Source: Thiotrichaceae bacterium
GTDB lineage: Bacteria; Pseudomonadota; Gammaproteobacteria; Beggiatoales; Beggiatoaceae
Length of the DNA stretch: 64,000 bases
Direction of reading: 5' to 3'
Assembly: GCA_028688145.1 (NCBI GenBank)
Contig: JAQTYU010000001.1
Coordinates: 1 to 64,000, forward strand
The notes below the pieces were generated by a model. That model was not told the origin of the DNA, made no database searches, and was given only the letters and a program-made list of their open reading frames with translations. Positions 53,314 through 62,229 of this stretch are shown piece after piece. The translations under genes and the position numbers were made by a program. Every line of letters starts with the position of its first letter. The stretch's first letter is position 1.

Positions 53314-54084
53314 ATGTTAAACTTAATTGATACTCATGCACATTTTGATGATGCGAGTTTTGCAGCCGATAGAACCGAGGCTTTACAGCGCGCCCATGCT
53401 GTCGGAGTCGTTGCACAAATAGTGCCTGCGATTAATTTCGCGCAGTGGGAAAATTTGCGCACGGTGTGTCAGCAGCATGTCGGTTTATATCCCGCCTATG
53501 GTTTGCATCCTGTATTTCTTGCAGAACATGAACCCGCGCATTTAGTGGCTTTAGTGGATTATTTAACCCGAGAACAGCCGATTGCGGTGGGTGAATTTGG
53601 CTTAGACTATTATTTAACCGAATTAGACCGCGTTAAACAGCAACAGTTTTTTATTGAACAATTGGCAATTGCGCAACAGTTTAAATTGCCTGTGATTTTG
53701 CACGCACGCCGTGCGGTGGAAGAAGTGATTAATCAATTGCGTAAATTTCCCAGCGTGCGCGGCGTGATTCACAGCTTTTCAGGCAGCGTGCAACAGGCGA
53801 AAAAATTGCTAGACTTAGGTTTTTACATGGGATTTGGCGCACCGATTACTTATGTAGGTGCGCATAATTTGCAACGCTTAGTGCGTTATTTACCTTTAGA
53901 AAATATTTTGATTGAAACCGACGCGCCCGACCAGCCGTCGATTTATCACCGACATCAGCGCAACGAACCCGCGTATTTACCCGAAGTTCTGAGCGCACTG
54001 GCAGCACTCCGTCAACAAAGCATTGAAGAAGTGGCTGCTGTCACCACTGCCAACGCTATACGCCTGTTTTCCTTACCCTTATGA
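53314..54084 (+). CDS. tatD: TatD family metal-dependent hydrolase/DNase
   Basis: 256 residues. The metal ligands are in LIDTHAHFDDASF, AVGEFGLDYYL, LPVILHARRA, VIHSFSG and ILIETDAPD, in the standard TatD order. Family members are 3'-5' exonucleases or D-aminoacyl-tRNA-related hydrolases acting in DNA repair. The particular paralogue (TatD, YcfH or YjjV) is not certain, and YjjV-like is possible. It overlaps tcdA by four bases (ATGA). It is divergent from ppx with about 117 bp between starts. Confidence 0.9.
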   Translation: MLNLIDTHAHFDDASFAADRTEALQRAHAVGVVAQIVPAINFAQWENLRTVCQQHVGLYPAYGLHPVFLAEHEPAHLVALVDYLTREQPIAVGEFGLDYYLTELDRVKQQQFFIEQLAIAQQFKLPVILHARRAVEEVINQLRKFPSVRGVIHSFSGSVQQAKKLLDLGFYMGFGAPITYVGAHNLQRLVRYLPLENILIETDAPDQPSIYHRHQRNEPAYLPEVLSALAALRQQSIEEVAAVTTANAIRLFSLPL

Positions 54085-54818
54085 GCGAATCTTTCTTTAC
54101 CCGAACCGAAATTTTATTGGGGCAACCCGCCTTAACTGCCCTGTGTGAGCACCATATTTTAATTGCTGGTCTTGGTGGAGTCGGTAGTTTTGTTGCCGAA
54201 GCCTTGGGGCGCGTCGGCATTAAAAAGCTGACTTTACTGGATCATGATGTGGTCGGGGCTTCTAATTTAAACCGCCAATTGGTGGCGTTGAATTCCACTG
54301 TGGGGCAGCCGAAAACTGAAATCATGGCGGCGCGGCTGCGGGATATTAATCCCAAGATTGAATTGGATATTCGCACGCAATTTTTAGAAAAAGAGCTGGC
54401 GGTTGAATTTGTGCAACAAGGGCAGTTTGATTTTGTGGTGGATTGTATTGATTCCATCGCCTGCAAAGCGGCGTTAGTCGCGGCTTGTTTACAGTTAAAT
54501 GTGGCGGTGGCTTCGAGCATGGGTGCGGGCAATCGTTTGGATGTGACTAAAGTGAAAGTCGCGCCGCTGAAAAAAACTCATCAATGCGCCCTTGCCCGTG
54601 AATTGCGTTCACAGTTGCGTAAAATGAATATGCCCTTGACGCATCCCGTGGTTTATTCATCAGAAATTGCACGTCAGCCTTTGCCGCATCAACCTGTGTC
54701 GGGTGATGTTGGCGGTCGTCCGCGTGCGGTGAATGGCACGATTTCTTATATGCCCGCGCTGTTTGGGATGATGTTGGCGGGGGTGGTGGTGAATCAGTTG
54801 TTGGAGAAAGGGAAGTAG
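54081..54818 (+). CDS. tcdA: tRNA threonylcarbamoyladenosine dehydratase
   Basis: 245 residues of the E1-like/ThiF fold. The nucleotide loop is HILIAGLGGVGSFVAEALGR, then LLDHDVVGASNLNRQL (the conserved Arg of E1-like enzymes), VVDCIDSIACKAAL and SSMGAGNRLDVTKVKV. It cyclises t6A37 of tRNAs to the hydantoin form (ct6A) using ATP. The size and motifs agree with E. coli TcdA (YgdL). The start overlaps tatD. Confidence 0.93.
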   Translation: MSESFFTRTEILLGQPALTALCEHHILIAGLGGVGSFVAEALGRVGIKKLTLLDHDVVGASNLNRQLVALNSTVGQPKTEIMAARLRDINPKIELDIRTQFLEKELAVEFVQQGQFDFVVDCIDSIACKAALVAACLQLNVAVASSMGAGNRLDVTKVKVAPLKKTHQCALARELRSQLRKMNMPLTHPVVYSSEIARQPLPHQPVSGDVGGRPRAVNGTISYMPALFGMMLAGVVVNQLLEKGK

Positions 54819-54837
54819 TTAAATCAGGTGATCCCAC

Positions 54838-55209
54838 ATGGAAAACAAACCAGATAATATTCAACATACTGAACAGAAAGTGACTTTATGGGATGTGTTG
54901 ACATTGGGGCTCGTATTTGGTGCTGCAATCGGTGGTACAACAGGTGGGGCATCAGATATAAATGGAAAACTGGTTATAAGTAGCTATTTTTGGATACTTT
55001 TAACCGTGGGCTGTCTCGTTGGCGTATTTTGTGTTCGAGCAATCCGAACGATGGGGCGTTTCATGTTTGAATTTATAGATAAAAGTGTACAAGACCCACG
55101 TTATCTAAATTGGAGTTACAGCCTTGTTTATCTGTGGGCTTTGATTTGGTGCATTGTTTCAGCTCTATTAGGCTTTTTATGTGAAAAAATTTTACGGCTA
55201 ATTTTTTGA
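54838..55209 (+). CDS. Small polytopic membrane protein, unknown
   Basis: 123 residues, about three membrane helices (19-38 Gly-rich LTLGLVFGAAIGGTTGGASD, 46-66, 96-120). No signal peptide and no catalytic motif. The start has AGGTG upstream and lies 19 bases after tcdA. It is the first of a run of small membrane proteins that interrupts the core genes. Not recognised. Confidence 0.65.
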   Translation: MENKPDNIQHTEQKVTLWDVLTLGLVFGAAIGGTTGGASDINGKLVISSYFWILLTVGCLVGVFCVRAIRTMGRFMFEFIDKSVQDPRYLNWSYSLVYLWALIWCIVSALLGFLCEKILRLIF

Positions 55210-55222
55210 AAGATATGTAGTG

Positions 55223-55308
55223 GTAGGGTGGAATAGCGTAGCGTATTCCACCATCCCCCCAGAACTATCACGCTTCATGGTGGAATACGCTACGCTATTC
55301 CACCCTAC
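55223..55308. repeat. GGTGGAATACGC... hairpin repeat, two inverted copies
   Basis: The unit occurs first reversed (55223-55252) and then forward (55279-55308), with 26 bp between. Each unit is itself a hairpin, so the whole is a nested palindrome of 86 bp. Confidence 0.85.
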
Positions 55309-55366
55309 TACTGGTTCTTTTACGCTTTTATTGTTTAAATCATCGTTATTTAAGAGGAAAAATTTT

Positions 55367-55483
55367 ATGACTGAAATTCGTGAATATTATCCAATTGTAG
55401 TAACAATTGATGAAACATTGCCTCTACCTGGGGATAATTCACCACCAATATATCCCCCTAAAAAACCATCAGTAAGCCAATAG
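55367..55483 (+). CDS. Possible 38-residue peptide
   Basis: MTEIREYYPIVVTIDETLPL then a Pro-rich end (SPPIYPPKKPSVSQ). The ATG lies 8 bases after AAGAGG. No family known. A longer open frame starting at 55220 is only read-through of the hairpin repeat. It may be genuine, given the good ribosome site, but the length gives little statistical support. Confidence 0.35.
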   Translation: MTEIREYYPIVVTIDETLPLPGDNSPPIYPPKKPSVSQ

Positions 55484-55640
55484 GATGTGCTGAGGAACGA
55501 AGCGCATCGGTTGCGTAGGAATGCAGTTGGGGCGCGCCTGCGTCCAGAATTACCCGAGATGCAGTGCGTCTCTACTGTGTTCCCGAATAATGTTTGGGAA
55601 CACAAAAATCTCCACGATCTTAAATCCCTGTGAGGAACTC

Positions 55641-56138
55641 ATGGAAACGCCAGAAGAAAATGATAATAATTTTGTCCCACCCGCTGCCAAGGAAATGCCT
55701 GCGCCGATTCCTGAAGTAGAAATTAAAAAGCGTGAAGAGCGTAAAAAAGATTTATTGAAAGAAATCGATTTGATTCAGGCGGTGATTAATCGCATGGCTT
55801 ACAACTCTTTTTTGATTAAAGGTTGGGGTTTAACGCTGGTGACGCTGGTCTTTTCGCTGCAAAAAAATGCTGCTGATTTGTATTTAGCTTTTGTGCCTTT
55901 GTTGTCTTTTTGGCTGTTGGATGCGTATTTTCTGAGGCAGGAACGTTTATTTCGACGTTTATATACGTGGGTGATTAACAATCGCTTACAAACCGAAGAG
56001 CATTTGTTTAGCTTGAATCCAGGGCGATTTGTGAAAGATGAACAATCACAACTGCGGGTGATGATTTCAATCACGCTGGTGATTTTTTACGGATTTACTG
56101 CTTTTTTGATGTTGCTGTTTGTGATGACGCATCGCTAG
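55641..56138 (+). CDS. Small membrane protein with coiled-coil N-terminus, unknown
   Basis: 165 residues from the ATG at 55641 (GAGG 5-8 bases upstream). Residues 1-30 are acidic and Pro-rich, then a charged helix KKREERKKDLLKEIDLIQAV, followed by NRMAYNSFLIKGWGLTLVTL, a helix pair, FWLLDAYFLRQERLFRRLY and a final membrane helix. The motif N-S-F-x-I-K-G-W plus F-W-x-L-D-A-Y-x-L-R-Q-E-R occurs in a common but uncharacterised bacterial family often found in accessory regions. Role unknown; membrane-effector proteins of defence systems are one possibility, but nothing here proves it. Confidence 0.68.
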   Translation: METPEENDNNFVPPAAKEMPAPIPEVEIKKREERKKDLLKEIDLIQAVINRMAYNSFLIKGWGLTLVTLVFSLQKNAADLYLAFVPLLSFWLLDAYFLRQERLFRRLYTWVINNRLQTEEHLFSLNPGRFVKDEQSQLRVMISITLVIFYGFTAFLMLLFVMTHR

Positions 56139-56197
56139 GAATTACGGCAAGACCTGCTAGGTTTTATACTACGACTTGATAATACTAGGATTATTAT

Positions 56198-56638
56198 ATG
56201 GACGAAATAAACCAAAAACCAAGTCAGGAAGCATTATTAGCTGTGTATAATGCCCAGTGGGCAGACATTCACCATAATAGAAATCAAGCTTGGGAATTAT
56301 GTAAGCTGGTTATAGGTGGCGTTATAGCTATTAGTGGACTTACAGCGTTCACTCATGCAAAACTGTTAATATCCATGCTTTCAGTGTTATTTATTATTGT
56401 TGGTATTATGGCTATTTTAATTACCATCAGACATAAAGTATTATTTTCGGAAAAAATGTCGGCAATCCGTAAACTTGAAAGTGCATTATATGTAGACCAC
56501 ATAAATGGTTCACCACTATTCATGCCACAGACAAGCTCATCCTTGGGTTTGCTGCATGTGCAAACTATCCTCATCGCCATATGTACATTGTCTACATTTA
56601 TTTTTGTAGTATTTCTGTTTTTGCAGATGATGGCGTAA
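56198..56638 (+). CDS. Small polytopic membrane protein, unknown
   Basis: 146 residues with three hydrophobic segments (about 36-53, 58-80, 120-144). The cytoplasmic N-terminus (PSQEALLAVYNAQWADIHHN) is helical and resembles the start of small integral membrane proteins linked to signalling systems. No catalytic motif. It follows the previous small membrane gene by 59 bases in the same direction. Not recognised. Confidence 0.65.
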   Translation: MDEINQKPSQEALLAVYNAQWADIHHNRNQAWELCKLVIGGVIAISGLTAFTHAKLLISMLSVLFIIVGIMAILITIRHKVLFSEKMSAIRKLESALYVDHINGSPLFMPQTSSSLGLLHVQTILIAICTLSTFIFVVFLFLQMMA

Positions 56639-56690
56639 TGGAATGTAACCCATATACAATGGAATGGCATACGGGCTACATTCACAAACT

Positions 56691-58886
56691 TTAAATCTTA
56701 TTCGCAATCTTCCAACACTGATGAATCTTAGGATTACGCGCAAAATCTTTTGGCAAAGTCGCCGCACTCATATCCTGAATTTCCAAATCACTCAAAGCTT
56801 CAGTATCGAGTTTAAAGCGTTGATAATTATTTGAAAAAATCAACACCCCGCGCCGCGTCAAACAGCGCATCGCTGCCCGAATTAATTCCACATGATCGCG
56901 TTGCACATCGAGCACGCCTTCCATGCGCTTAGAATTTGAGAACGTGGGCGGGTCTAAGAAAATCACTTCATAATGCTGGGTTTCTTTGGCAAGCCACGCG
57001 ATGCAATCTTCTTGAATGAAATGATGGCGTTGGTCACTGAAACCATTCCGCGCCAAATTGCGCCGCGCCCAAGCTAAATAAGATTTAGACATGTCCACGC
57101 TAGTCGTTGAACTCGCGCCGCCTAAAGCCGCTTGCACCGTTGCCGTGCCTGTATACGCAAACAAGTTTAAAAAGCGTTTGCCTTCAACTACATCATGCAA
57201 CATCTGCCGCGTTAAACGGTGGTCTAAAAACAAGCCTGTGTCCAAATAATCGCTGAGATTGACCAAAAACACCGCGTCCCCTTCATGCACTTCAAAAAAC
57301 TGCCCGCTTTGATTATGTTTGACATATTGCGCCGTGCCTTTTTGGGGGCGACGCACTTTCAAATAAATCCGTGAACTCGGCACATCCAACACTTCAGAAA
57401 TAATATTTAAAGCTTCTGCCAAACGTTGCGCAGCTTTGTCAGGATCAATGGTTTTCGGAGGCGCGTATTCTTGAACGTGCAACCATTCTTCATACACATC
57501 CACCGCCAGCGCGTATTCAGGCAAATCAGCATCATACAAACGATAGCAATGAATATTTTCACGCTGCACCCATTGCGCCAAATTCTTCACATTCTTTTTT
57601 AAACGATTGGCGAACATTTGTCCGCTGTCGCTAAACTGCGGTTCGGCCACTTGCGTTTTTGCCAAAGTTGCCGCCGCTTCTGCCTGTTTCTTGGGACTTT
57701 GGGCATGATAAGCGTGCATAAACCATTCTGGCTGCAAATGAAAACGCAGTAATTTGCATTCCAACGCGCCATTGTAAAAACTGAACATGCGATGCGCCCG
57801 AATGCCGATACATTTACCCAAATCCGCATGGCTGACCAGTACCGCCGCTTCCCAATCCGCAAAATGATTTTTCAAACGGTCGCCCAAACAACCGTATAAA
57901 TGGCGCAATTCTTCAGTCACGCCGAGACGCTCGCCATACGGAGGATTGACAATTACCAAGCCCGTTTTATGTTCAGGATTGGGCGCAAATTGCGCTAAGG
58001 CACGGTGTTCGACGTGGATTTTGTTGGCAAAACCTGCGCGTTGAATATTGCCTGTGGCAATCCGCACCGCGCTTATATCGGAGTCATAACCCTGAATCAG
58101 CGGCAATTTCGCCAAACCTGCGGCGCGACGTTCACGCGCTTCTTTAATTAATTCTGCCCACACTTCGGGCTGGTGCTGTTTCCAATGGGTAAATCCGAAA
58201 TAATCACGTTCCAAACCCGGCGCGATGTCCGCAGCAATTAACGCGGCTTCAACTAAAAACGTGCCTGAACCACACATAGGGTCTAATAAACTGCCCCCTG
58301 CGGCAGCGATTTTGTCCCAACCTGCTTTGCGTAAAATCGCGGCGGCTAAATTTTCTTTCAGCGGTGCAAGCACGCCCTCGGTGCGATAACCGCGTTTGTG
58401 TAAACTTTCGCCTGACAAATCAAGGCTGACGCTGGCAACGTCTTCGCGCAAATGCACATTAATCCGAATGTCGGGTTGTTCTAAAACCACGTCGGGACGA
58501 ATTTGATAACGTTCCCGAAATTGGTCAACGATGGCATCTTTAACTTTAAGTGCGCCGTAGTGGGTATGCTTCATTGCGGAATGTAAACTGGTAAATTCGA
58601 CTGCGAAACAGCCTTGTTTCGACAAGTGTTCTTCCCATTCAATCTTGGCAATGCCTGCGTATAAATCGCGGTCAGTCGGGGCGGGAAAACTGGTCAGCGG
58701 CAATAACACGCGGTTGGCAATCCGTGACCATAAACAAATACGGTAGGCTTGGGCGAGTGTGCCTTGGCAGGAAACGCCTGCGCGAGTGGGACGGACTTCG
58801 TTTAAACCCAATTCGATGAGTTCGTCCGCCAGTAAAGGTTCGAGACCTTTGGGGGCGGTAATAAATAATTTAAAAGTAGCAGACAT
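56691..58886 (-). CDS. rlmL: 23S rRNA (guanine-N2/N7) methyltransferase, RlmKL fusion
   Basis: 731 residues from the ATG at 58886. A THUMP domain (about 45-155) leads to the first methyltransferase (RlmL, G2445) with DPMCGSGTFLVEAALIA and VNPPYGERLG. The second (RlmK, G2069) has FLNLFAYTGTATVQAALGGA and FLDPPTFSNSKRM. Both catalytic domains are intact and fused as in Gammaproteobacteria. It modifies 23S rRNA during 50S assembly. Confidence 0.95.
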   Translation of the reverse strand: MSATFKLFITAPKGLEPLLADELIELGLNEVRPTRAGVSCQGTLAQAYRICLWSRIANRVLLPLTSFPAPTDRDLYAGIAKIEWEEHLSKQGCFAVEFTSLHSAMKHTHYGALKVKDAIVDQFRERYQIRPDVVLEQPDIRINVHLREDVASVSLDLSGESLHKRGYRTEGVLAPLKENLAAAILRKAGWDKIAAAGGSLLDPMCGSGTFLVEAALIAADIAPGLERDYFGFTHWKQHQPEVWAELIKEARERRAAGLAKLPLIQGYDSDISAVRIATGNIQRAGFANKIHVEHRALAQFAPNPEHKTGLVIVNPPYGERLGVTEELRHLYGCLGDRLKNHFADWEAAVLVSHADLGKCIGIRAHRMFSFYNGALECKLLRFHLQPEWFMHAYHAQSPKKQAEAAATLAKTQVAEPQFSDSGQMFANRLKKNVKNLAQWVQRENIHCYRLYDADLPEYALAVDVYEEWLHVQEYAPPKTIDPDKAAQRLAEALNIISEVLDVPSSRIYLKVRRPQKGTAQYVKHNQSGQFFEVHEGDAVFLVNLSDYLDTGLFLDHRLTRQMLHDVVEGKRFLNLFAYTGTATVQAALGGASSTTSVDMSKSYLAWARRNLARNGFSDQRHHFIQEDCIAWLAKETQHYEVIFLDPPTFSNSKRMEGVLDVQRDHVELIRAAMRCLTRRGVLIFSNNYQRFKLDTEALSDLEIQDMSAATLPKDFARNPKIHQCWKIANKI

Positions 58887-58973
58887 GGTGTAATTGTGAA
58901 TTCGCTTAGTAATCAGAAAGCCCCAAAGTAGCACTTTGCGGACGAGAGAGTGGTGAAATTATTATGTTAAATC

Positions 58974-58997
58974 TCGTTCCCAAACTCCGTTTGGGAA
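58974..58997. repeat. GTTCCCAAAC...GTTTGGGAA hairpin
   Basis: TTCCCAAAC and GTTTGGGAA pair across TCC. A related hairpin, GTGTTCCCGAA...TTTGGGAACAC, is at 55578-55604. Likely another intergenic repeat family. Confidence 0.55.
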
Positions 58998-59021
58998 TGC
59001 CTGTCAATTATCACGTTTCAG

Positions 59022-59051
59022 GGTGGAATACGCTACGCTATTCCACCCTAC
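59022..59051. repeat. GGTGGAATACGC... hairpin repeat, copy 4
   Basis: Preceded by TATCACGTTTCA, as the other copies are by TATCACGCTTCA or CATGTTTCAC, so the real unit is about 45 bp. Confidence 0.8.
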
Positions 59052-59116
59052 TACAAAATTTTCATGATCCCGTACTCAGGTTATTTAGCACGGCTCTTAT
59101 TTCAAACCCGTAATCT

Positions 59117-59941
59117 TCACGATTTCCGCAACACGGCGGCAATGAACACCAATCCCGCGCCCACAAAAAACGAATAGCTCACCACTTCCTGCCAAAATAA
59201 CCAGCCGTATAAAGTCGAAAATAATACAGCGGTATAGCTAAAAATCCCCATTTGGGCGGCGGGCGCAAGTTGGTAAGCCTCGGTCATGCACAATTGCCCC
59301 AAGGTTGCCAAGCCGCTCATTAATAACACTAAACCCCATGCGGAAGTGCTCGGCATCACCCATGCCCAAAGCATTGGCACGCTGGAAACGATTGCACCAA
59401 TCAGGGCGAAATAGAACACGATGCGGGTGCTGGGTTCGGTGTCGGACATGCAGCGAATGCTGGTTTTTGCCACCGCTGCCAACGCGCCGCCCGTTAAACC
59501 AATCAACGCGCCCCATGACAGGCTGTTCATGCTGGGATTTAAAATAATCACCACGCCGACAAAGCCAATTAAAATAGCGACTTTGACCATGCGCGGCACT
59601 AATTCCCCCAACCATAACGCGCCCACAATCGGGATAAAAAACGGGGTAGTCATTTTCAACAGCGAAGCTTCTGCCAAAGGCAGCACGGCTAAACTATAGA
59701 AAAAACAATACATCGCACCCAAACCTGCCAAGGCACGTAAGGCATGAAAACGTAAACGGGTGGTGTTGAAACTTTGCATTCCATCGCGCAACATCCACGG
59801 CAATAAAATTAAAATCACGATGCCGTTGCGTAAAAAAACGATGGTTTCACTGGAAAGGGTTTGAGAAAGTAGCTTAATTGTTGCGCCCATGGAGGCAAAA
59901 GCGAACTCAGAAGCAATCATTAATAATGCCCCTAAAACCAT
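59117..59941 (-). CDS. DMT-superfamily exporter (EamA family)
   Basis: 274 residues with ten predicted membrane helices in two EamA repeats. The repeats are visible as MGATIKLLSQ...FLRNGIVILILLPWML and GALIGLTGGALAAVAKTSIR, with LAEASLLKMTTPFFIPIVGA and QLAPAAQMGIFSYTAVLFST as the matching helix 4 boxes. Likely a metabolite or amino-acid exporter; the substrate is unknown. The ATG at 59941 lacks a clear ribosome site; a second at 59920 has TAGGGG but would cut the first helix. Confidence 0.85.
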   Translation of the reverse strand: MVLGALLMIASEFAFASMGATIKLLSQTLSSETIVFLRNGIVILILLPWMLRDGMQSFNTTRLRFHALRALAGLGAMYCFFYSLAVLPLAEASLLKMTTPFFIPIVGALWLGELVPRMVKVAILIGFVGVVIILNPSMNSLSWGALIGLTGGALAAVAKTSIRCMSDTEPSTRIVFYFALIGAIVSSVPMLWAWVMPSTSAWGLVLLMSGLATLGQLCMTEAYQLAPAAQMGIFSYTAVLFSTLYGWLFWQEVVSYSFFVGAGLVFIAAVLRKS

Positions 59942-60011
59942 CGGCGAGGGGCGAGAGAATCCGTAAATTTTTAAATACCTTTATGTTTTGGAAACTGTGT
60001 CGATCTTAATG

Positions 60012-60115
60012 AAAGCCCCCAACCCCCTAAAGGGGGCTAAAAATAAATATTTAATTTTTAAAGTCCCCTTTAGGGGATTTAGGGGCTTGTTTTAAAAGGG
60101 GTTGGAGGCGCAATA
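60012..60115. repeat. CCCCTTTAGGGG-family repeat cluster
   Basis: Three units in tandem: CCCCCAACCCCCTAAAGGGGG, then TCCCCTTTAGGGGATTTAGGGG, then a half unit AAAGGGGTTGGAGGCGCA. Situated between the DMT exporter start and the lipase end. Confidence 0.75.
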
Positions 60116-60119
60116 TAAT

Positions 60120-60932
60120 TTAATTATCAGGCAGAGATTGCTGCAATAATTTCGCCAATAAAATGCCATCACTGAATTGTAAACTGTGCAAGCCGACGCT
60201 CGGAACGCTCACACTTTTGCCGCGCAAAGCGGGAATATTATTCATATCTTGGCTGTAGGCAGGGACAATACTGTTGGCTTCATTTTGTTCATTGACGCGA
60301 ATAATTGAGGCGTAAAAAATATTGGGATGGGGTTGCCGATTTAACCAAAACAGCAAGCTGCTGGGGGTTTCGCGCACTAAATCTAAATAGAGCTGTGACG
60401 AACGGTTTAAAGTTTCCATGCCGAAAAAGGGCGCAAACCAACTGAGTGGGCTTTGATTTGCCATCACCCCTAATTCTGCTTTGTCTGTGCCCAAATGCGG
60501 ACTGGCAATGCTGATGAGACCTTGCACGTTTTGCTGTGAATTCAGCACCGTTAAACGCGCCACCACACCCCCTGCTGAATGTCCCACTAAAATAAATGAG
60601 TTTTGCGGGTGACGCTGTTGCAACAATTGCAGATAATTTGCCAGTTGCTGGGCTTGCACTTGTAGCGGCGCTTCAGAAGGCAAGGTCACGCTGTATAAAA
60701 TCCGCGCGCTGGATTGTGCAGAGCTTTGCGGTGCCGCTAAATAGCCTTGGGACACTAAATGTCCCATATCTTGCCAGCCTGCACGTTGCAAGGCATTGAC
60801 CACGCCCGAGCTACGCCATTCACTGCCATCGGCTAAATAGCCATGGATCAGCACCAAAGTTTGTCCTGCGTATGCGTTAAATGCCACACAGCAAAGGGCA
60901 CAACATAAACTCCACCACCGCATTATTTTCAT
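60120..60932 (-). CDS. Exported alpha/beta hydrolase (lipase/PGAP1-like)
   Basis: 270 residues with a signal peptide (1-22, AFNAYAG). HGYLADGSEW is the oxyanion loop and Ser119 in ILVGHSAGGVVARL the nucleophile. ISIASPHLGTDKAEL and a late His in SVPSVGLHSLQFSDG complete the lipase-like triad. Probably a periplasmic or secreted esterase/lipase; the substrate is unknown. It lies 25 bases after the DHH gene and is likely in one operon with it. Confidence 0.87.
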   Translation of the reverse strand: MKIMRWWSLCCALCCVAFNAYAGQTLVLIHGYLADGSEWRSSGVVNALQRAGWQDMGHLVSQGYLAAPQSSAQSSARILYSVTLPSEAPLQVQAQQLANYLQLLQQRHPQNSFILVGHSAGGVVARLTVLNSQQNVQGLISIASPHLGTDKAELGVMANQSPLSWFAPFFGMETLNRSSQLYLDLVRETPSSLLFWLNRQPHPNIFYASIIRVNEQNEANSIVPAYSQDMNNIPALRGKSVSVPSVGLHSLQFSDGILLAKLLQQSLPDN

Positions 60933-60957
60933 GGTCTACTCCTACGCTGGGATAGGA

Positions 60958-61896
60958 TTATGCGTCTTGATCGATTCGCGCCAACAAGGCGTGTAGGATT
61001 TTATCCGCATCGTCGTTAGCAACTTGGCAAGTGCCTGCTTTTTCATGTCCACCGCCGCCATATTGCAGCATCAGTTCACCAATATTGGTTTTCGCGTTGC
61101 GATCAATAATCGATTTGCCGACCGCAAACACCGTATTTTGCTTTTGTAAGCCCCATAAAATATGAATGGAAATATTAGTGTCGGGATACAAGGCATAAAT
61201 CATGAAGCGGTTGGTGGCGTAAATTTCTTCTTCGTTGCGCAGGTCTAATAACACCACTTTATTATGGGTGCTGACACATTTTTCAATTTGGTATAAGGAC
61301 TTACGTTGATGTTCGACGTAAAGATCAATGCGTTCTTTAACATCTGGCAATTGCAGAATTTCTTCGATGCTGTGGGTTTTACAATAATCAATCAGCATCA
61401 TCATCAGTTCGTAATTAGAAATGCGAAAATCTTTGAAACGTCCTAAACCCGTGCGTGGGTCCATGATGTAATTGAGTAACACCCAATCTTTAGGATATAG
61501 AATTTCTTCGCGGCTGAATTGGGCAGAATCTGCCTTATCCACGGCTTCTAGCATTTCTTCGCTGATGGTGGGGAAGCGTTCTTTTCCGCCGTAATAATCA
61601 TAAACCACGCGCGCCGCCGAGGGTGCATTGGGATCAATGATGTAATTGTTGGGGTGTTTGCCTCTATTGCGAATGGTTTCACTCAGGTGGTGATCAAAGA
61701 CGAGATGTGCAGTGGGAACATAAGGGAGATTGGTGGTGATATCATTGTCTGTAATCGCGACTTTGCCATCTTGCATATCTTTGGGATGCACAAATTTGAT
61801 TTCGCCAATCAACTCTAATTCTTTCAGTAATACCGCACAAATTAAGCCATCAAAATCACTGCGGGTGACAAGCCGATATTTTTGTGGTGTTGACAT
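60958..61896 (-). CDS. DHH family phosphoesterase
   Basis: 312 residues from the ATG at 61896, preceded by GGAGGA; the frame opens further to 61941 without a ribosome site. It begins LVTRSDFDGLICAVLL (metal Asp residues) and has the defining HLVFDHHLSE and the C-terminal DHHA1 motif QYGGGGHEKAGTCQV. ADSAQFSREEIL lies between. The family includes exopolyphosphatases, nanoRNases and RecJ-like nucleases; sequence alone cannot pick one. Confidence 0.9.
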   Translation of the reverse strand: MSTPQKYRLVTRSDFDGLICAVLLKELELIGEIKFVHPKDMQDGKVAITDNDITTNLPYVPTAHLVFDHHLSETIRNRGKHPNNYIIDPNAPSAARVVYDYYGGKERFPTISEEMLEAVDKADSAQFSREEILYPKDWVLLNYIMDPRTGLGRFKDFRISNYELMMMLIDYCKTHSIEEILQLPDVKERIDLYVEHQRKSLYQIEKCVSTHNKVVLLDLRNEEEIYATNRFMIYALYPDTNISIHILWGLQKQNTVFAVGKSIIDRNAKTNIGELMLQYGGGGHEKAGTCQVANDDADKILHALLARIDQDA

Positions 61897-62183
61897 GCCT
61901 AATCCTCCAGCATTAAAAGTTATTTTATATTGTTCACACATTTTCGCATGGTTATTTGTATAAATCTATGCGATGCAGTGCGACAGGGTTTATAGGATTT
62001 GTTTATTGTAGCAAGGAATATGCAAACTTTTGGTAGGAAGTGAAAGATTGTCTGAACCACAAGTGACGTAATCGCCTTAATAGCATGATTGAAATGTAAT
62101 TATTTCGTATTCTCATGCGTTCAAGAACGACAAGTTGTGTCCATTAAAAATAAGGGGATAATTTTAAGAAGTATCACTAAATG
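61897..62183. other. Intergenic region, DHH gene / ptsI
   Basis: 287 bp, AT-rich, no gene seen. It should hold the minus-strand promoter for the DHH-lipase pair. Confidence 0.4.
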
Positions 62184-62214
62184 AAAAAAGCGAGATATTT
62201 TAAAAATACCTCGC
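62184..62214 (-). terminator. Rho-independent terminator of the ptsHI operon
   Basis: GCGAGATATTTT and AAAATACCTCGC pair with one mismatch. On the minus strand a run of six T follows, 16 bases after the ptsI stop. Confidence 0.88.
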
Positions 62215-62229
62215 CTTTATTATTTCAAA

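Noticed and set aside
55220..55366. Upstream extension of the 38-residue peptide frame
   Set aside because: This part only translates the palindromic repeat and has no start signals; the ATG at 55367 has a ribosome site.
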